A DNA stretch of 64,000 bases from Clostridia bacterium (lineage in GTDB: Bacteria; Bacillota; Clostridia; Oscillospirales; CAG-272): the NCBI GenBank assembly GCA_017503325.1, contig JAFVTI010000008.1:62001-126000 (forward strand). The letters are read 5' to 3'. Below, one piece after another: positions 34,011-43,035 of this stretch (its first letter is position 1; every line of letters begins with the position of its first letter). Below the pieces are notes generated by a model. The model was given only the letters and a program-made list of their open reading frames with translations, searched no databases and had not been told where the DNA came from. A program made the position numbers and the translations under genes.

Positions 34011-34693
34011 TGTACCTCAAAAGCCCCCGACTGCGCTCACTTTTGTCGGTGCTCATCCCCGCACTGCTCATTCCAGCCGTGGTGCTTGCGGGTGCGTTTC
34101 TGCCCGGGAAAACCTCATATCTGTGGGTCTCGCTCGCCGTAGCCGTGCTTTCCCTGCTGCTTTTCGTGGCGGGCTTTGAGAAAAAAGAGATCGGCACGCG
34201 ACGCTCGGTGCTGGTCTCGGTCATGATCGCGCTTTGCATCGTCGGGCGACTGATCCCGTTTTTCAAGCCCGTGACCGCACTCTGCGTGCTGTGCGCGATC
34301 TACCTGGGCGCGCAGGCGGGCTTTTACACGGGCGCGCTGTCGGCTTTGCTTTCCAATTTCATCTTTGGTCAAGGCCCGTGGACGCCCTTTCAGATGCTTG
34401 CCTGGGGCTTGATCGGCCTTTTCGCGGGACTTTTGGCAAAGCCCTTGCAAAAAAGCCGCGTGCTGCTTTTGTTGTACGGTGCGCTGGCCGGCGTGGCCTA
34501 CTCGGCCGTCATGGACGTGTGGAGCATGCTTTGGATGACCGGCAGCCCCGCCCCCTCGGCATACCTTGCCGCGCTGATCACCGCTCTGCCGCACACCGCG
34601 CTTTACGTAGCGTCCAACCTGCTCTTTTTGTTCCTTTGCGCTAAGCCGATCGGAGATAAGCTGCAAAGGATCAAGATCAAATACGGCGTTTAA
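34010..34693 (+). CDS. ECF transporter S component, probably cobalamin-specific (CbrT-like)
   Basis: A 227-residue, six-segment membrane protein. YLGAQAGFYTGALSALLSN and FGQGPWTPFQMLAWGLIGLF are typical of ECF S components seen behind B12 riboswitches. GGAGGAGG precedes the ATG at 34010. Substrate is inferred from the riboswitch and the transcobalamin-like proteins in the same operon, not from residues I can identify. A strong terminator follows at 34694-34723. Confidence 0.85.
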   Translation: MYLKSPRLRSLLSVLIPALLIPAVVLAGAFLPGKTSYLWVSLAVAVLSLLLFVAGFEKKEIGTRRSVLVSVMIALCIVGRLIPFFKPVTALCVLCAIYLGAQAGFYTGALSALLSNFIFGQGPWTPFQMLAWGLIGLFAGLLAKPLQKSRVLLLLYGALAGVAYSAVMDVWSMLWMTGSPAPSAYLAALITALPHTALYVASNLLFLFLCAKPIGDKLQRIKIKYGV

Positions 34694-34723
34694 GGCTGTC
34701 CGAGCGGACAGCCTTGCTTTTTT
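34694..34723 (+). terminator. Terminator of the cobalamin operon
   Basis: GGCTGTCC / GGACAGCC stem with a GAGC loop, then TTGCTTTTTT. Confidence 0.9.
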
Positions 34724-34760
34724 GCACAAAAATCCCGCCCTCATATCGGCGTTTGCAACA

Positions 34761-34790
34761 TTGACAAAGGAATTTGCGGCATGATATAAT
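34761..34790 (+). promoter_or_regulatory. Promoter of the GH99-like gene
   Basis: TTGACA (34761-34766), 18 bases, TATAAT (34785-34790). Confidence 0.85.
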
Positions 34791-34837
34791 TTTAGTAGGA
34801 ATCTCCCTGAAAACACACATGCCGAAAGGAGTAAAAC

Positions 34838-37800
34838 ATGAAGCAAAGAAAAATTACCAAACTGCTGCTCTGGCTTATCTGCCTTTGCATGCTGGCAGGA
34901 ACGCTCTCGGTTCTTGCGTTTGCCGAGGACGGCTTGCCCAGAAGCATCAGCGTACAGAACGGCACAGGTACAAGAGGTGCCGTCGCAGTCACCAAAACCT
35001 ACTCTTACCGTGCCATCCTCAACGGTTCGTTTGACGGCTTTGGCTACTGCTTGCCCACCTACAACACCACCACCGCGGAATGCACCATTTCCATGTACAA
35101 ATGGGAAGGTAACTACGCAGACACCGTGGCAAAAACGCCTATTGTCTCCGAGAGATTCGTTGCCATGAAGGACAACGCGACCAACTGGGTCAGATTTGAT
35201 CCCCAGCCCGCAGGTGAATACCTGTTCCACATCTCGGACGTTAAAGGTCAGGTAGGCGTTTGGACCAATCAGAATCCCCAGGATTCCAAGGGATTTTTGT
35301 ATCTCAACGGCGTTGAGCAGAGAGGAGAACCCGAATTGCATTTCAACTTTGAAAACGACAACGTGCCCGAAGAGCCCTTCGGCACCTGCCAGGCATCCGC
35401 CGATGCGGTCATTCCGAAATCCCCCTATACCTCCACGAACGCCAAAACCCCCTCCAGCATGTCGGTCTCAAGCGGCGTGCGCATGACCACCAACGCTGCC
35501 TTCACGGGCATTGAATTCAACCTCGCAACCTACACCGCAACCGACATGGAGGTCGATATCTCGGTTTACGCATGGAAGGACACCTACGCTGACACCGTTG
35601 CCGCAGAGCCTTTGGCAAGTGAACGCATTTTGCTGATTGACAACGCCCTCCAGGGCATTTCCTTCAAAAAGCTGCCCGCAGGCGATTACCTGTTCTTGGT
35701 TCACAATGCCAACAAATCTCCCGCCGTATATACCTTTTCCGAGGTGACCGGCTTTGAGGGCTACGTTTATAAGGACGGCTTCCCCTCCACCGGCTCCACG
35801 ACGTATCCCGACGTTCGCGTAATCTTTTCTGAAGAAGCACCCGGCAAGGATTTCTTCCTGCAGTGCTCCGAGCCCAAGGATACCATCGACGGCAACCATA
35901 AGCCCCCCGAGCAGTACGTGATCCCCGAGGATTCTCTGATCTATACCCATCCCGTCTACCCCGACACCTGGGTATTTACAGACGGTCTTGGCAGAACCTC
36001 GCTGACCTACGAGGACGTCGGCGCACCCCGCGACAACAAGACGGTGGCTATGTTCTACTGGACCTGGCACATCGACGGCTTTACCACCAATAACGTGGTT
36101 AACCTGCAGGAATACAGCGAAAAGTATCCCGAGGCCATGAGAGACTTCAACCACGAGATCTGGAAGTCGAACGAAACCTATTGGTGGAACGAATCCATCT
36201 ACGGCTTCTACCGCGGCGACGACCCGTGGGTGCTGCGCAAGCAGGCAGAGCTTTTGACAAACGCCGGCGTTGACGTCATTTTCACCGACAACACCAACGG
36301 CGATCACACCTGGTACAACGCCTACAACGCGTTGCTTGCAGAGTGGGACGACGCCATGACCGACGGCCTCAAGACCCCCAAGCTCTCCTTCATGCTCCCC
36401 TTCTGGGATCAGTCCTACACCAACATGCAGGTCGCCTCGATCTATCAGGATCTCTTCCGCGCAGGCAGATACCCCAACCTGTGGTACTACCTTGACGGCA
36501 AGCCCATGATCATGGCGATCCCCGCATCCTTTAACCCCAACACCTCTCCTCTTGAAAAGGAAATTTCGAATTTCTTCACCTTCCGTGCAGGTCAGCCCGG
36601 CTACTTGGTAGACCACACCGATTACAGAACCTGGGGCTGGCTTTCCATGTATCCGCAGGCAAAGTACTACGCATCCAGCAAGGATAAGAGCAATGGCATC
36701 GTGGAGCAGATCACAGTCGGTATCGCAATGAACCACAACTACGAGCTGCACGAGCTGGCTGCCATGAGCGGCGACAAGATCGCAGGCCGTTCCTACTCCT
36801 CCACCTATCCGGATCGCTTTGAAAAGGAAGGTGCAGAGGCCTCCAAGTGGGGATACAACTTCGCTGAGCAGTGGAATTACGCGCTCGAGGTTGACCCCAG
36901 CGTCGTATTCGTGACCGGTTGGAACGAATTCCGCGTGGGCAGATACGAAATGTGGCCCGAAAGCGGTCCCGCAGGCGTTCCCAACGCATTCCCCGACCAG
37001 TACAACGATGAATTCTCCCGTGACATTGAGCCCACCAAGGGCGATCTCAAGGACCACTACTATTATCAGCTGGTCAACTTCGTCCGTCAGTACAAGGGCG
37101 CAAACCCCATCCCCACGCCCAGCGCAAAGACCACCATTGACCTTAGCGCAGGTCAGGATCAGTGGAAGGCTGTTGAGCCTTACTTCGGCGCATACATCGG
37201 CAACACCGAGCACAGAGATTCCAAGGGCTATGGCGATCTCTATTACACCGAGACCTCCGGCCGTAACGACATCATCGGTGCACAGGTGGCACGCGACGAC
37301 GAATACGTTTACTTCAACGTAGAGTGCGCAGCCGATATCACCCCCTACACCGACAAGCTGTGGATGACCCTTTACTTGGATACCGATCAGCAGAACCAGG
37401 GCTGGGAGACCTTTGAGTACGTCATCAACAAGTCCGCAGCTTCTGCCGACACCGTCGTGCTTGAAAAGTTCTCGGGCAACGGCTATGACTCTGTCAAGGT
37501 TGCAGACTGCTCCTACACCGTGGACGGCAGATACATGACCGTCAAGGTGGCAAAGAGCGACCTCGGCCTTTCGGGCGACGACTACACCATCAACTTCTCC
37601 TGGACCGACAACGTACACGACGAGGGCGATTACGAAAAGTTCTCGGGCGATATCATGGACTTCTACATCTCCGGTGACGTTGCTCCCGGCGCACGCTTCA
37701 AGTTCAGCTATGTAAGCGGCGAGAAGACCACGGGCGACACCACCGATTCCACCGAGGCTGACACCTCCGCTCCCGGTCTCTCCGATAGCACGACCATCGC

Positions 37801-37918
37801 TCCCGAGGGTGAAACCGAGCCCGAGGCGCAAAAGGGCTGCAAGTCCTTCGCAGCAGCAGGCGCAGCAATCGCCATGGCAGCAGCCGCAGCAGTTGTGCTG
37901 AAAAAGAAGAAGGACTAA
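34838..37918 (+). CDS. Secreted GH71/99-like enzyme with CBM9-type domain and C-terminal anchor
   Basis: A 1026-residue protein. Signal peptide about 1-28; two related beta-sandwich modules (about 30-175 and 185-345, both with an SMYKWEGNYADT/VYAWKDTYADT motif, so an internal duplication); a catalytic barrel (about 375-760) with NKTVAMFYWTWHI, VDVIFTDNTNG, YYLDGKPMIMAIP and VTGWNEFRVG, resembling GH71/GH99-like glycosidases; a CBM9-like domain (about 770-960); a Thr/Glu/Pro-rich linker; and KGCKS, an Ala-rich segment and KKKKD at the end. Substrate is not clear. It has its own promoter and terminator. Confidence 0.8.
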   Translation: MKQRKITKLLLWLICLCMLAGTLSVLAFAEDGLPRSISVQNGTGTRGAVAVTKTYSYRAILNGSFDGFGYCLPTYNTTTAECTISMYKWEGNYADTVAKTPIVSERFVAMKDNATNWVRFDPQPAGEYLFHISDVKGQVGVWTNQNPQDSKGFLYLNGVEQRGEPELHFNFENDNVPEEPFGTCQASADAVIPKSPYTSTNAKTPSSMSVSSGVRMTTNAAFTGIEFNLATYTATDMEVDISVYAWKDTYADTVAAEPLASERILLIDNALQGISFKKLPAGDYLFLVHNANKSPAVYTFSEVTGFEGYVYKDGFPSTGSTTYPDVRVIFSEEAPGKDFFLQCSEPKDTIDGNHKPPEQYVIPEDSLIYTHPVYPDTWVFTDGLGRTSLTYEDVGAPRDNKTVAMFYWTWHIDGFTTNNVVNLQEYSEKYPEAMRDFNHEIWKSNETYWWNESIYGFYRGDDPWVLRKQAELLTNAGVDVIFTDNTNGDHTWYNAYNALLAEWDDAMTDGLKTPKLSFMLPFWDQSYTNMQVASIYQDLFRAGRYPNLWYYLDGKPMIMAIPASFNPNTSPLEKEISNFFTFRAGQPGYLVDHTDYRTWGWLSMYPQAKYYASSKDKSNGIVEQITVGIAMNHNYELHELAAMSGDKIAGRSYSSTYPDRFEKEGAEASKWGYNFAEQWNYALEVDPSVVFVTGWNEFRVGRYEMWPESGPAGVPNAFPDQYNDEFSRDIEPTKGDLKDHYYYQLVNFVRQYKGANPIPTPSAKTTIDLSAGQDQWKAVEPYFGAYIGNTEHRDSKGYGDLYYTETSGRNDIIGAQVARDDEYVYFNVECAADITPYTDKLWMTLYLDTDQQNQGWETFEYVINKSAASADTVVLEKFSGNGYDSVKVADCSYTVDGRYMTVKVAKSDLGLSGDDYTINFSWTDNVHDEGDYEKFSGDIMDFYISGDVAPGARFKFSYVSGEKTTGDTTDSTEADTSAPGLSDSTTIAPEGETEPEAQKGCKSFAAAGAAIAMAAAAAVVLKKKKD

Positions 37919-37936
37919 AAAAACACATACCCCATG

Positions 37937-37964
37937 GGAAGCCGCGAAAGCGGCTTCCTTTTTT
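37937..37964 (+). terminator. Rho-independent terminator
   Basis: GGAAGCCGC / GCGGCTTCC with a GAAA loop, then TTTTTT. Confidence 0.92.
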
Positions 37965-38063
37965 AATGAATTAACAAAACGAAAATATCTCCTAAAACAT
38001 TTCCAAACATCGGAGCTGTATCATATACCCATAACAAAACCAAGTGAAAAGGAGATTTTTATC

Positions 38064-38300
38064 ATGTCAAAAATTGCAGATACCAACGAAAAGATCAAGG
38101 ACGGCGTTGTGGACGGTTACAAGAAGATCGAAAAGGGAGTCACAGACGGCTACAAGAAGATTGAAGAGAGTGTTGTTGAAGGCTTTGGCAAGGTCAGCGA
38201 CAAGGCAGTTGAGATCCTGTTTACCAAGGAAGGCGAAACCGTCCAAGAGGCTAAGGCGCGCATGAGCGGCAAAAGCAGCAAGGAAAAGTCCGAGAATTAA
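38064..38300 (+). CDS. Small repeat protein of unknown function
   Basis: A 78-residue soluble protein with three 11-residue amphipathic repeats near the N-terminus (VVDGYKKIEKG, VTDGYKKIEES, VVEGFGKVSDK), which should form a helical surface, and a Lys/Ser-rich tail. AAAAGGAG precedes the ATG. Similar small proteins occur in gut Clostridia, but I know no function. Confidence 0.78.
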   Translation: MSKIADTNEKIKDGVVDGYKKIEKGVTDGYKKIEESVVEGFGKVSDKAVEILFTKEGETVQEAKARMSGKSSKEKSEN

Positions 38301-38306
38301 AATAAA

Positions 38307-38709
38307 ACAGCCCGATGGGGCTGCGGAATAAGTGGGAAAAGCGCAATACCCCTCGTGTCATCCTGAGCGGAGAAAACATCCCGTGTGGATGTTTTCGTAG
38401 TCGAACTTTCAAAAATCTGCAACAAATTGCTGATTTTTGAAAGTCAAAACGCTTGCAGCGTTTTGAGGATCTACGAGGGACACGTTCATCGCCCGTAGAT
38501 CCCACCTTTCGAAAAGCGGTCAAACCGCTTTTCGAAAGGTGCTGCTGCGCAGTTCGACTTCGCTTCATTTCACTGCTCTGCAGTGAAATATTCGCTCCGC
38601 TCAGGATGACACGGGCGGGGTTGTGCATCATAAAAGCCAAAAGCAGAAGCCATCTCTGACTTCTGCTTTTATTTATTCTGCCGTTAATTCCGCAGCCCCA
38701 TCGGGCTGT
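38307..38709. repeat. Nested palindromic element
   Basis: The outer arms are a perfect 23-base inverted repeat (38307-38329 and 38687-38709, ACAGCCCGATGGGGCTG...), each itself a hairpin. Inside, 38354-38371 and 38596-38613 form a second inverted repeat (CGTGTCATCCTGAGCGGA). Between these lie at least four perfect hairpins, for example AAAACATCC/GGATGTTTT and CACCTTTCGAAAAGCGG/CCGCTTTTCGAAAGGTG. A further terminator-like hairpin is at 38639-38670. There is no gene. Confidence 0.85.
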
Positions 38710-38723
38710 CCTTGATTTTTTAC

Positions 38724-39647
38724 TTACTTAATCCACAAAACGTCTGCCTTGCCGCGAATTTGGGCACTTACGCCCTCGGGCAGGTAAACGCATGCGCCGG
38801 GGGAGAGGGGAACGTCCTTACAATCCTTTGCGCAGATCGTTGCGTTGCCGCCCGTGCAGAGAATGCCGCGGATGTCGGTGGGAATTTCCACGCTTGCCGT
38901 GCCGTCCAAGGTCAGCGCGTAGGTGGCAAAATATTCGCATTCAGCAAGGGTACGCAGGCTGCCGCCCTCGATTGCTTTGGCAGAATTTGCGCTCTGCTCA
39001 ATCGCGTAAGGCTCGGTCTTGGAAACCGCCAATGCCTGCTCTACGTGCAGCTCTCTGGGCTTTCCGTCCGCGCCAACGCGTCCCCAGTCCCAAACGCGGT
39101 AGGTAATGTCCGAATTCTGCTGCACCTCGGCAAGCAGAATGCCCGCGCCAATGGCATGCACGGTTCCGGGCGGGATGAAAAAGACGTCACCGGGGTGCAC
39201 GGGTACCAAGGAAACAAGGCTCTCGGGCGTGCCTGCCTCGATCTGCGCCGCAAATTCCTCGGTGGTAACGGCATGATCAAAGCCGCAGATCAGCGCAGCA
39301 CCGGGATCGGCGTCCAGCACGTACCACATCTCGGTCTTGCCGCGGCTTTGGTGGTGCGCTTCGGCATAAGCGTCGTCGGGGTGCACCTGCAGCGAGAGCT
39401 TATCGCGCGCGTCGATCAGCTTGACAAGAATCTCGGGTGCGCTCTGCCCCCATGCGGCGAGTGCTTCGGCAAGCGTCTTGCCCGCAAATTCACCGTTTTG
39501 CACGGTGCTCGGGCCGTTTTTGTGGCAGGAAAGCACCCAGGCCTCGGCTGCGATGTCCAGGTCGGTTTCAATCTTGTAAAGTGTCTTGAGCTTTTGACCG
39601 CCCCACAGGTAGTCCTTGACGGCAGGCTTTAAGAGTAAGGGATACAT
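38724..39647 (-). CDS. manA: Mannose-6-phosphate isomerase, class I
   Basis: A 307-residue zinc enzyme interconverting mannose-6-phosphate and fructose-6-phosphate. Metal and active-site motifs are LQVHPDDAYAE (about 106-116), GKTEMWYVLD, PPGTVHAIG and EVQQNSDITYRVWDWGR. It is at the usual length for the short bacterial form. GGAGG lies seven bases before the ATG. It is transcribed leftward from the shared promoter region at 39673-39721. Confidence 0.95.
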   Translation of the reverse strand: MYPLLLKPAVKDYLWGGQKLKTLYKIETDLDIAAEAWVLSCHKNGPSTVQNGEFAGKTLAEALAAWGQSAPEILVKLIDARDKLSLQVHPDDAYAEAHHQSRGKTEMWYVLDADPGAALICGFDHAVTTEEFAAQIEAGTPESLVSLVPVHPGDVFFIPPGTVHAIGAGILLAEVQQNSDITYRVWDWGRVGADGKPRELHVEQALAVSKTEPYAIEQSANSAKAIEGGSLRTLAECEYFATYALTLDGTASVEIPTDIRGILCTGGNATICAKDCKDVPLSPGACVYLPEGVSAQIRGKADVLWIK

Positions 39648-39672
39648 ATATCCTCCAAAATATCTATTTTTA

Positions 39673-39701
39673 TTGACTTATCGTCACTTTTATTATATAA
39701 T
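39673..39701 (+). promoter_or_regulatory. Rightward promoter of the HD/GH127 operon
   Basis: TTGACT (39673-39678), 17 bases, TATAAT (39696-39701). It overlaps the opposite-strand manA promoter almost entirely. Confidence 0.82.
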
Positions 39702-39721
39702 AAAAGGTGGTAAAAAGTCAA
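39692..39721 (-). promoter_or_regulatory. Leftward promoter of manA
   Basis: Minus-strand TTGACT (39721-39716), 18 bases, TATAAT (39697-39692). The two -10 boxes share the palindrome ATTATATAAT at 39692-39701. Confidence 0.82.
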
Positions 39722-39748
39722 GCACAAATCGTGATGGAGGGGAATGGA

Positions 39749-40336
39749 ATGAAGCCGCAGCAGCTGATCGAATTTATGGGCGTGATTGAAAAGCTCAAGT
39801 GCAATACGCGCCATTCCTGGACGTCGTCGGGACGCAGGGAGTCGGTGGCGGAGCATTCGTGGAGACTTGCGGTGCTGGCCATGCTGTGCGCGGACGAGTA
39901 TCCCGATATGGATCACGATAAATTGATCCGCATGTGCCTGATCCACGATCTTGGCGAGGCCTTGACGGGAGACGTTCCGTCCTTTTATAAGACCGAGCAG
40001 AACGAGTTGACCGAGGCAGAGGCGTGGGAGCAGATCTTTGCCATGCTGCCGGGGCCCTATGCGGCCGAATTCCGCGCGCTTTACAAAGAAATGGAGGCCA
40101 AGGAAACACCCGAGGCCAAGCTTTACAAGGCACTTGACAACATGGAGGCGGTCATTTCTCATAACGAGGCGTCGCTGGACACATGGATTCCCTTGGAATT
40201 TACGCTGAACGTGACTTACGGTGAGGAAAATGCCGCGTGGTCGCCTTATACAAAGGAGCTGCGCGCGTATCTGTCCGAGCAGACCAAAGAAAAAATACAA
40301 AAAGCGGAGGAGAATGCACATGCACAGAACGGTTGA
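39749..40336 (+). CDS. HD-domain nucleotidase/phosphohydrolase (YfbR/HDDC2-like)
   Basis: A 195-residue HD hydrolase. Metal ligands are visible as ESVAEHSW (His about 37), LIHDLGEA (the HD pair about 67-68) and a late Asp in KALDNMEAV, the YfbR/HDDC2 pattern of 5'-deoxynucleotidases. GGAGGGG supports the ATG at 39749; the frame starts at 39707, at the predicted transcription start, so that ATG is unlikely. It overlaps the next gene by 17 bases. Confidence 0.88.
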   Translation: MKPQQLIEFMGVIEKLKCNTRHSWTSSGRRESVAEHSWRLAVLAMLCADEYPDMDHDKLIRMCLIHDLGEALTGDVPSFYKTEQNELTEAEAWEQIFAMLPGPYAAEFRALYKEMEAKETPEAKLYKALDNMEAVISHNEASLDTWIPLEFTLNVTYGEENAAWSPYTKELRAYLSEQTKEKIQKAEENAHAQNG

Positions 40337-42143
40337 TTTTTCGCAAACCCGCATCACGGGCGGATTTTGGAAGCATAAGCAGGCTTTGGTCAGACGCGTG
40401 ACCACGGGGGCGGTATACGATCGCTTTTCGGACACGGGCAGAATCGATGCCTTTCGCTTTGATTGGAAGCCCGGACAGCCGAGTCAACCTCATTTTTTCT
40501 GGGACAGCGACGTGGCGAAATGGATGGAGGGCGTGGCGTATCAGCTGGCGCAAAAGCCTGACGCGCGCCTTGAAAAAAAGATCGACGATTTAGTCGATCT
40601 GATCGAAAAAAACCAATGCGAGGATGGGTATTTCAACATTTTCTTTACCGTGGTTCAGCCCGAGAATCGCTTTACCAACCGCGATTGGCACGAGCTTTAC
40701 TGCGCAGGACACCTGATGGAGGCGGCGGTGGCGTATTATCACGCAACCGGCAAGCGTAAGTTCCTTGCTTGTATGTGTCGCTATGCGGACTACATAGAAA
40801 AAAGATTCGTCATTGATGACGACGTGCCCTTTAAGACCCCCGGACACGAGGAGATCGAGCTGGCACTTGTCAAGCTGTACGAGTGCACGGGCGAGGTGCG
40901 GTATCTGAACCTTGCCAAGCATTTTGTGGACATGCGCGGGCGTGACGAGATCCGCATGCCCGATTGGATGGATGCGTCGTATTCGCAAAGCCATGCACCC
41001 GTGAGAGAGCAGAGAACTGCCGAGGGGCACGCGGTGCGCGCCATGTATTTGTATTGCGGCATGGCCGACGTGGCGTACCACACGGGCGACGGGGAGCTGC
41101 AGGCAGCCTGCGAGGCGATCTTTGATAACGTGGCAAACAAGCGTATGTACATTACGGGCGGTATTGGCTCAAGCGGTGCGGGCGAGGCATTTACGGTGGA
41201 TTACGATCTGCCCAATCTGATCTCGTACACCGAGTCCTGCGCAGCCCTGGCTCTTGCGCTGTTTGCAAACAGAATGCTGCGCTTCGGTGCGGATTCCAAG
41301 TATGCGGACGTAGTCGAGCGCGTGATATACAATGGCTTTATGTCCTCGCTTTCCTTGGACGGCAAGAGCTTTTTCTATCAGAATCCCCTGGAGGTCATGC
41401 CGCGCATGCACAAGCGTGACATCAGCGTGCGCCATCGCAGCGTCAATCTGCCGCCCATGCAAAGGCAAGAGGTGTTCGCATGCTCCTGCTGCCCGCCCAA
41501 TATCGTCAGATTTATCCCGTCCATTGCCAATCTGCTGTATTCCGAGGACGGCGAGGTGATCTACGTGCACCAGTTCATGCAGAGCGTGACTACCATCGAG
41601 CGCGACGGCAAGATGCTGGTGCTGGAGCAGGTGACGCGCTATCCCGAAAACGGCAAGGTCAAGATCAAGCTGTCGGGCGGCGACGCACGCGTGGCGGTGC
41701 GTATTCCCGGCTGGTTTGACGGATACAAGGGCGAGACCGAGAAGGGGTATGCCTATTTTGATCTGCGCAACGGAGAGGAAATAGACCTTGATTTTACCAT
41801 GAAGCCGGTCTTTATCGAGGCAAGACCCGAGGTGGTCTTTGACGCGGGCAGATATGCCGTCATGCGCGGCCCCGTGCTGTATTGCATGGAGGGCGCGGAC
41901 AACGGAGAGTTATTACGCGATATTACCTTGGACAGCCGCGCAAGATTCAAGTACGGAAAGCACGCGGTGCTGGGTGTGCCGCAGCTGAGCGTGCGCGCAT
42001 GGCGTACGGTGCGCGAGCCCAATGCGCCGCTGTATCGTCAAAAAACACAGAATAAGGAGAAGGTAGATGCCATTCTGATCCCGTATTACGCCTTTGCCAA
42101 CCGCGGCGAGAGCGAAATGCAGGTCTGGCATTTTGTGAAATAA
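40320..42143 (+). CDS. Beta-L-arabinofuranosidase, GH127
   Basis: A 607-residue glycosidase (DUF1680) that releases L-arabinofuranose from arabino-oligosaccharides. The N-terminus TRITGGFWKHKQ, WMEGVAYQL, and the zinc/nucleophile cluster FACSCCPPN (about 388-396) are diagnostic; the paired Cys binds zinc and acts as nucleophile. No signal peptide is seen, so it acts in the cytoplasm on imported sugars. GGAGGAG is seven bases before the ATG at 40320, whereas an ATG at 40314 is too close. Confidence 0.93.
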   Translation: MHRTVDFSQTRITGGFWKHKQALVRRVTTGAVYDRFSDTGRIDAFRFDWKPGQPSQPHFFWDSDVAKWMEGVAYQLAQKPDARLEKKIDDLVDLIEKNQCEDGYFNIFFTVVQPENRFTNRDWHELYCAGHLMEAAVAYYHATGKRKFLACMCRYADYIEKRFVIDDDVPFKTPGHEEIELALVKLYECTGEVRYLNLAKHFVDMRGRDEIRMPDWMDASYSQSHAPVREQRTAEGHAVRAMYLYCGMADVAYHTGDGELQAACEAIFDNVANKRMYITGGIGSSGAGEAFTVDYDLPNLISYTESCAALALALFANRMLRFGADSKYADVVERVIYNGFMSSLSLDGKSFFYQNPLEVMPRMHKRDISVRHRSVNLPPMQRQEVFACSCCPPNIVRFIPSIANLLYSEDGEVIYVHQFMQSVTTIERDGKMLVLEQVTRYPENGKVKIKLSGGDARVAVRIPGWFDGYKGETEKGYAYFDLRNGEEIDLDFTMKPVFIEARPEVVFDAGRYAVMRGPVLYCMEGADNGELLRDITLDSRARFKYGKHAVLGVPQLSVRAWRTVREPNAPLYRQKTQNKEKVDAILIPYYAFANRGESEMQVWHFVK

Positions 42144-42149
42144 GAATCC

Positions 42150-42989
42150 ATGAAAGAGTTTTTTAGTCAGAATTACGACCAAGAGAGAGCCTTTTACGGC
42201 GAGAAAGATATTTTTGTCCACCATTGCCGCTTTGCGGGCCCTGCGGACGGCGAGAGCGCGTTCAAGGAGTGTAAGGACGTCAAGGTGCAGGAGTGCGAAT
42301 TTGACCTGCGCTATCCCTTCTGGCACGTACGAGGCCTGGAAATTGACCAATGCCACCTGTCCGAGACCTGCCGCGCCGCGCTTTGGTATTCGGATCACAT
42401 TGCCGTCACCAATACAGAGCTGCACGGCATCAAGGCGTTGCGCGAGTGCCGCGCGGTCAGATTGTGCGATTGCTCTATCCGCTCTGCCGAATTTGGCTGG
42501 ATGAGTGCGGACGTGGACGTGAAAAACGTCACGGCCGAGGGCGAGTACTTTATGCTGCGCGGAGAGGATCTGCGCTTTGAGAATATGACTTTCAAGGGCA
42601 AGTATTCGTTCCAATATGTCAAGAATGCGACCTTTGAGGGCTGCGATCTGGACACCAAGGACGCGCTTTGGCATGCGGAAAACGTAGTGGTGCGCAATTG
42701 CCGCGTCAAGGGTGAATATCTGGCGTGGTATTGCAAGAACGTGACGTTTGAAAATTGCACCATCATCGGCACGCAGCCGCTTTGCTATTGCGAGGGGCTG
42801 AAGCTGATCAACTGCGAGATGCACGAATGCGATCTGGCGTTTGAGCGAAGCGAGGTGGAGGCAAGCGTCACCACGCCTGTCATCAGTATCAAGAACCCGC
42901 TGTCCGGCAAAATTACCGTGCCCGCCGTGGGCGAGATCATTTACGATATCGCCGAGGCGAAGGGTGAGGTTGAGGTTGTGAACGGGTAA
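42150..42989 (+). CDS. DUF3737 right-handed beta-helix protein
   Basis: A 279-residue protein built of short repeated strands with alternating Cys/Asn/Glu (VQECEFDLRYPFWH, NTELHGIKALRECRAVRLCDC, VVRNCRVKGEYLAWYCKNVTFENC), the DUF3737 pattern. Pectate-lyase-like helices of this type are associated with carbohydrate loci but no activity is known. It begins six bases after GH127. Confidence 0.9.
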   Translation: MKEFFSQNYDQERAFYGEKDIFVHHCRFAGPADGESAFKECKDVKVQECEFDLRYPFWHVRGLEIDQCHLSETCRAALWYSDHIAVTNTELHGIKALRECRAVRLCDCSIRSAEFGWMSADVDVKNVTAEGEYFMLRGEDLRFENMTFKGKYSFQYVKNATFEGCDLDTKDALWHAENVVVRNCRVKGEYLAWYCKNVTFENCTIIGTQPLCYCEGLKLINCEMHECDLAFERSEVEASVTTPVISIKNPLSGKITVPAVGEIIYDIAEAKGEVEVVNG

Positions 42990-42994
42990 AGAAT

Positions 42995-43035
42995 AGCAGG
43001 AATTTGTTCAAGCAAGAGCGGATTCCTGCTTTTTC
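42995..43035 (+). terminator. Terminator of the HD/GH127 operon
   Basis: AGCAGGAAT / ATTCCTGCT stem with an 18-base loop, then TTTTTC. Confidence 0.75.

Noticed and set aside
38354..38613. Insertion sequence with terminal inverted repeats
   Set aside because: Only 260 bases, no transposase frame, and filled with hairpins; treated as a palindromic repeat.
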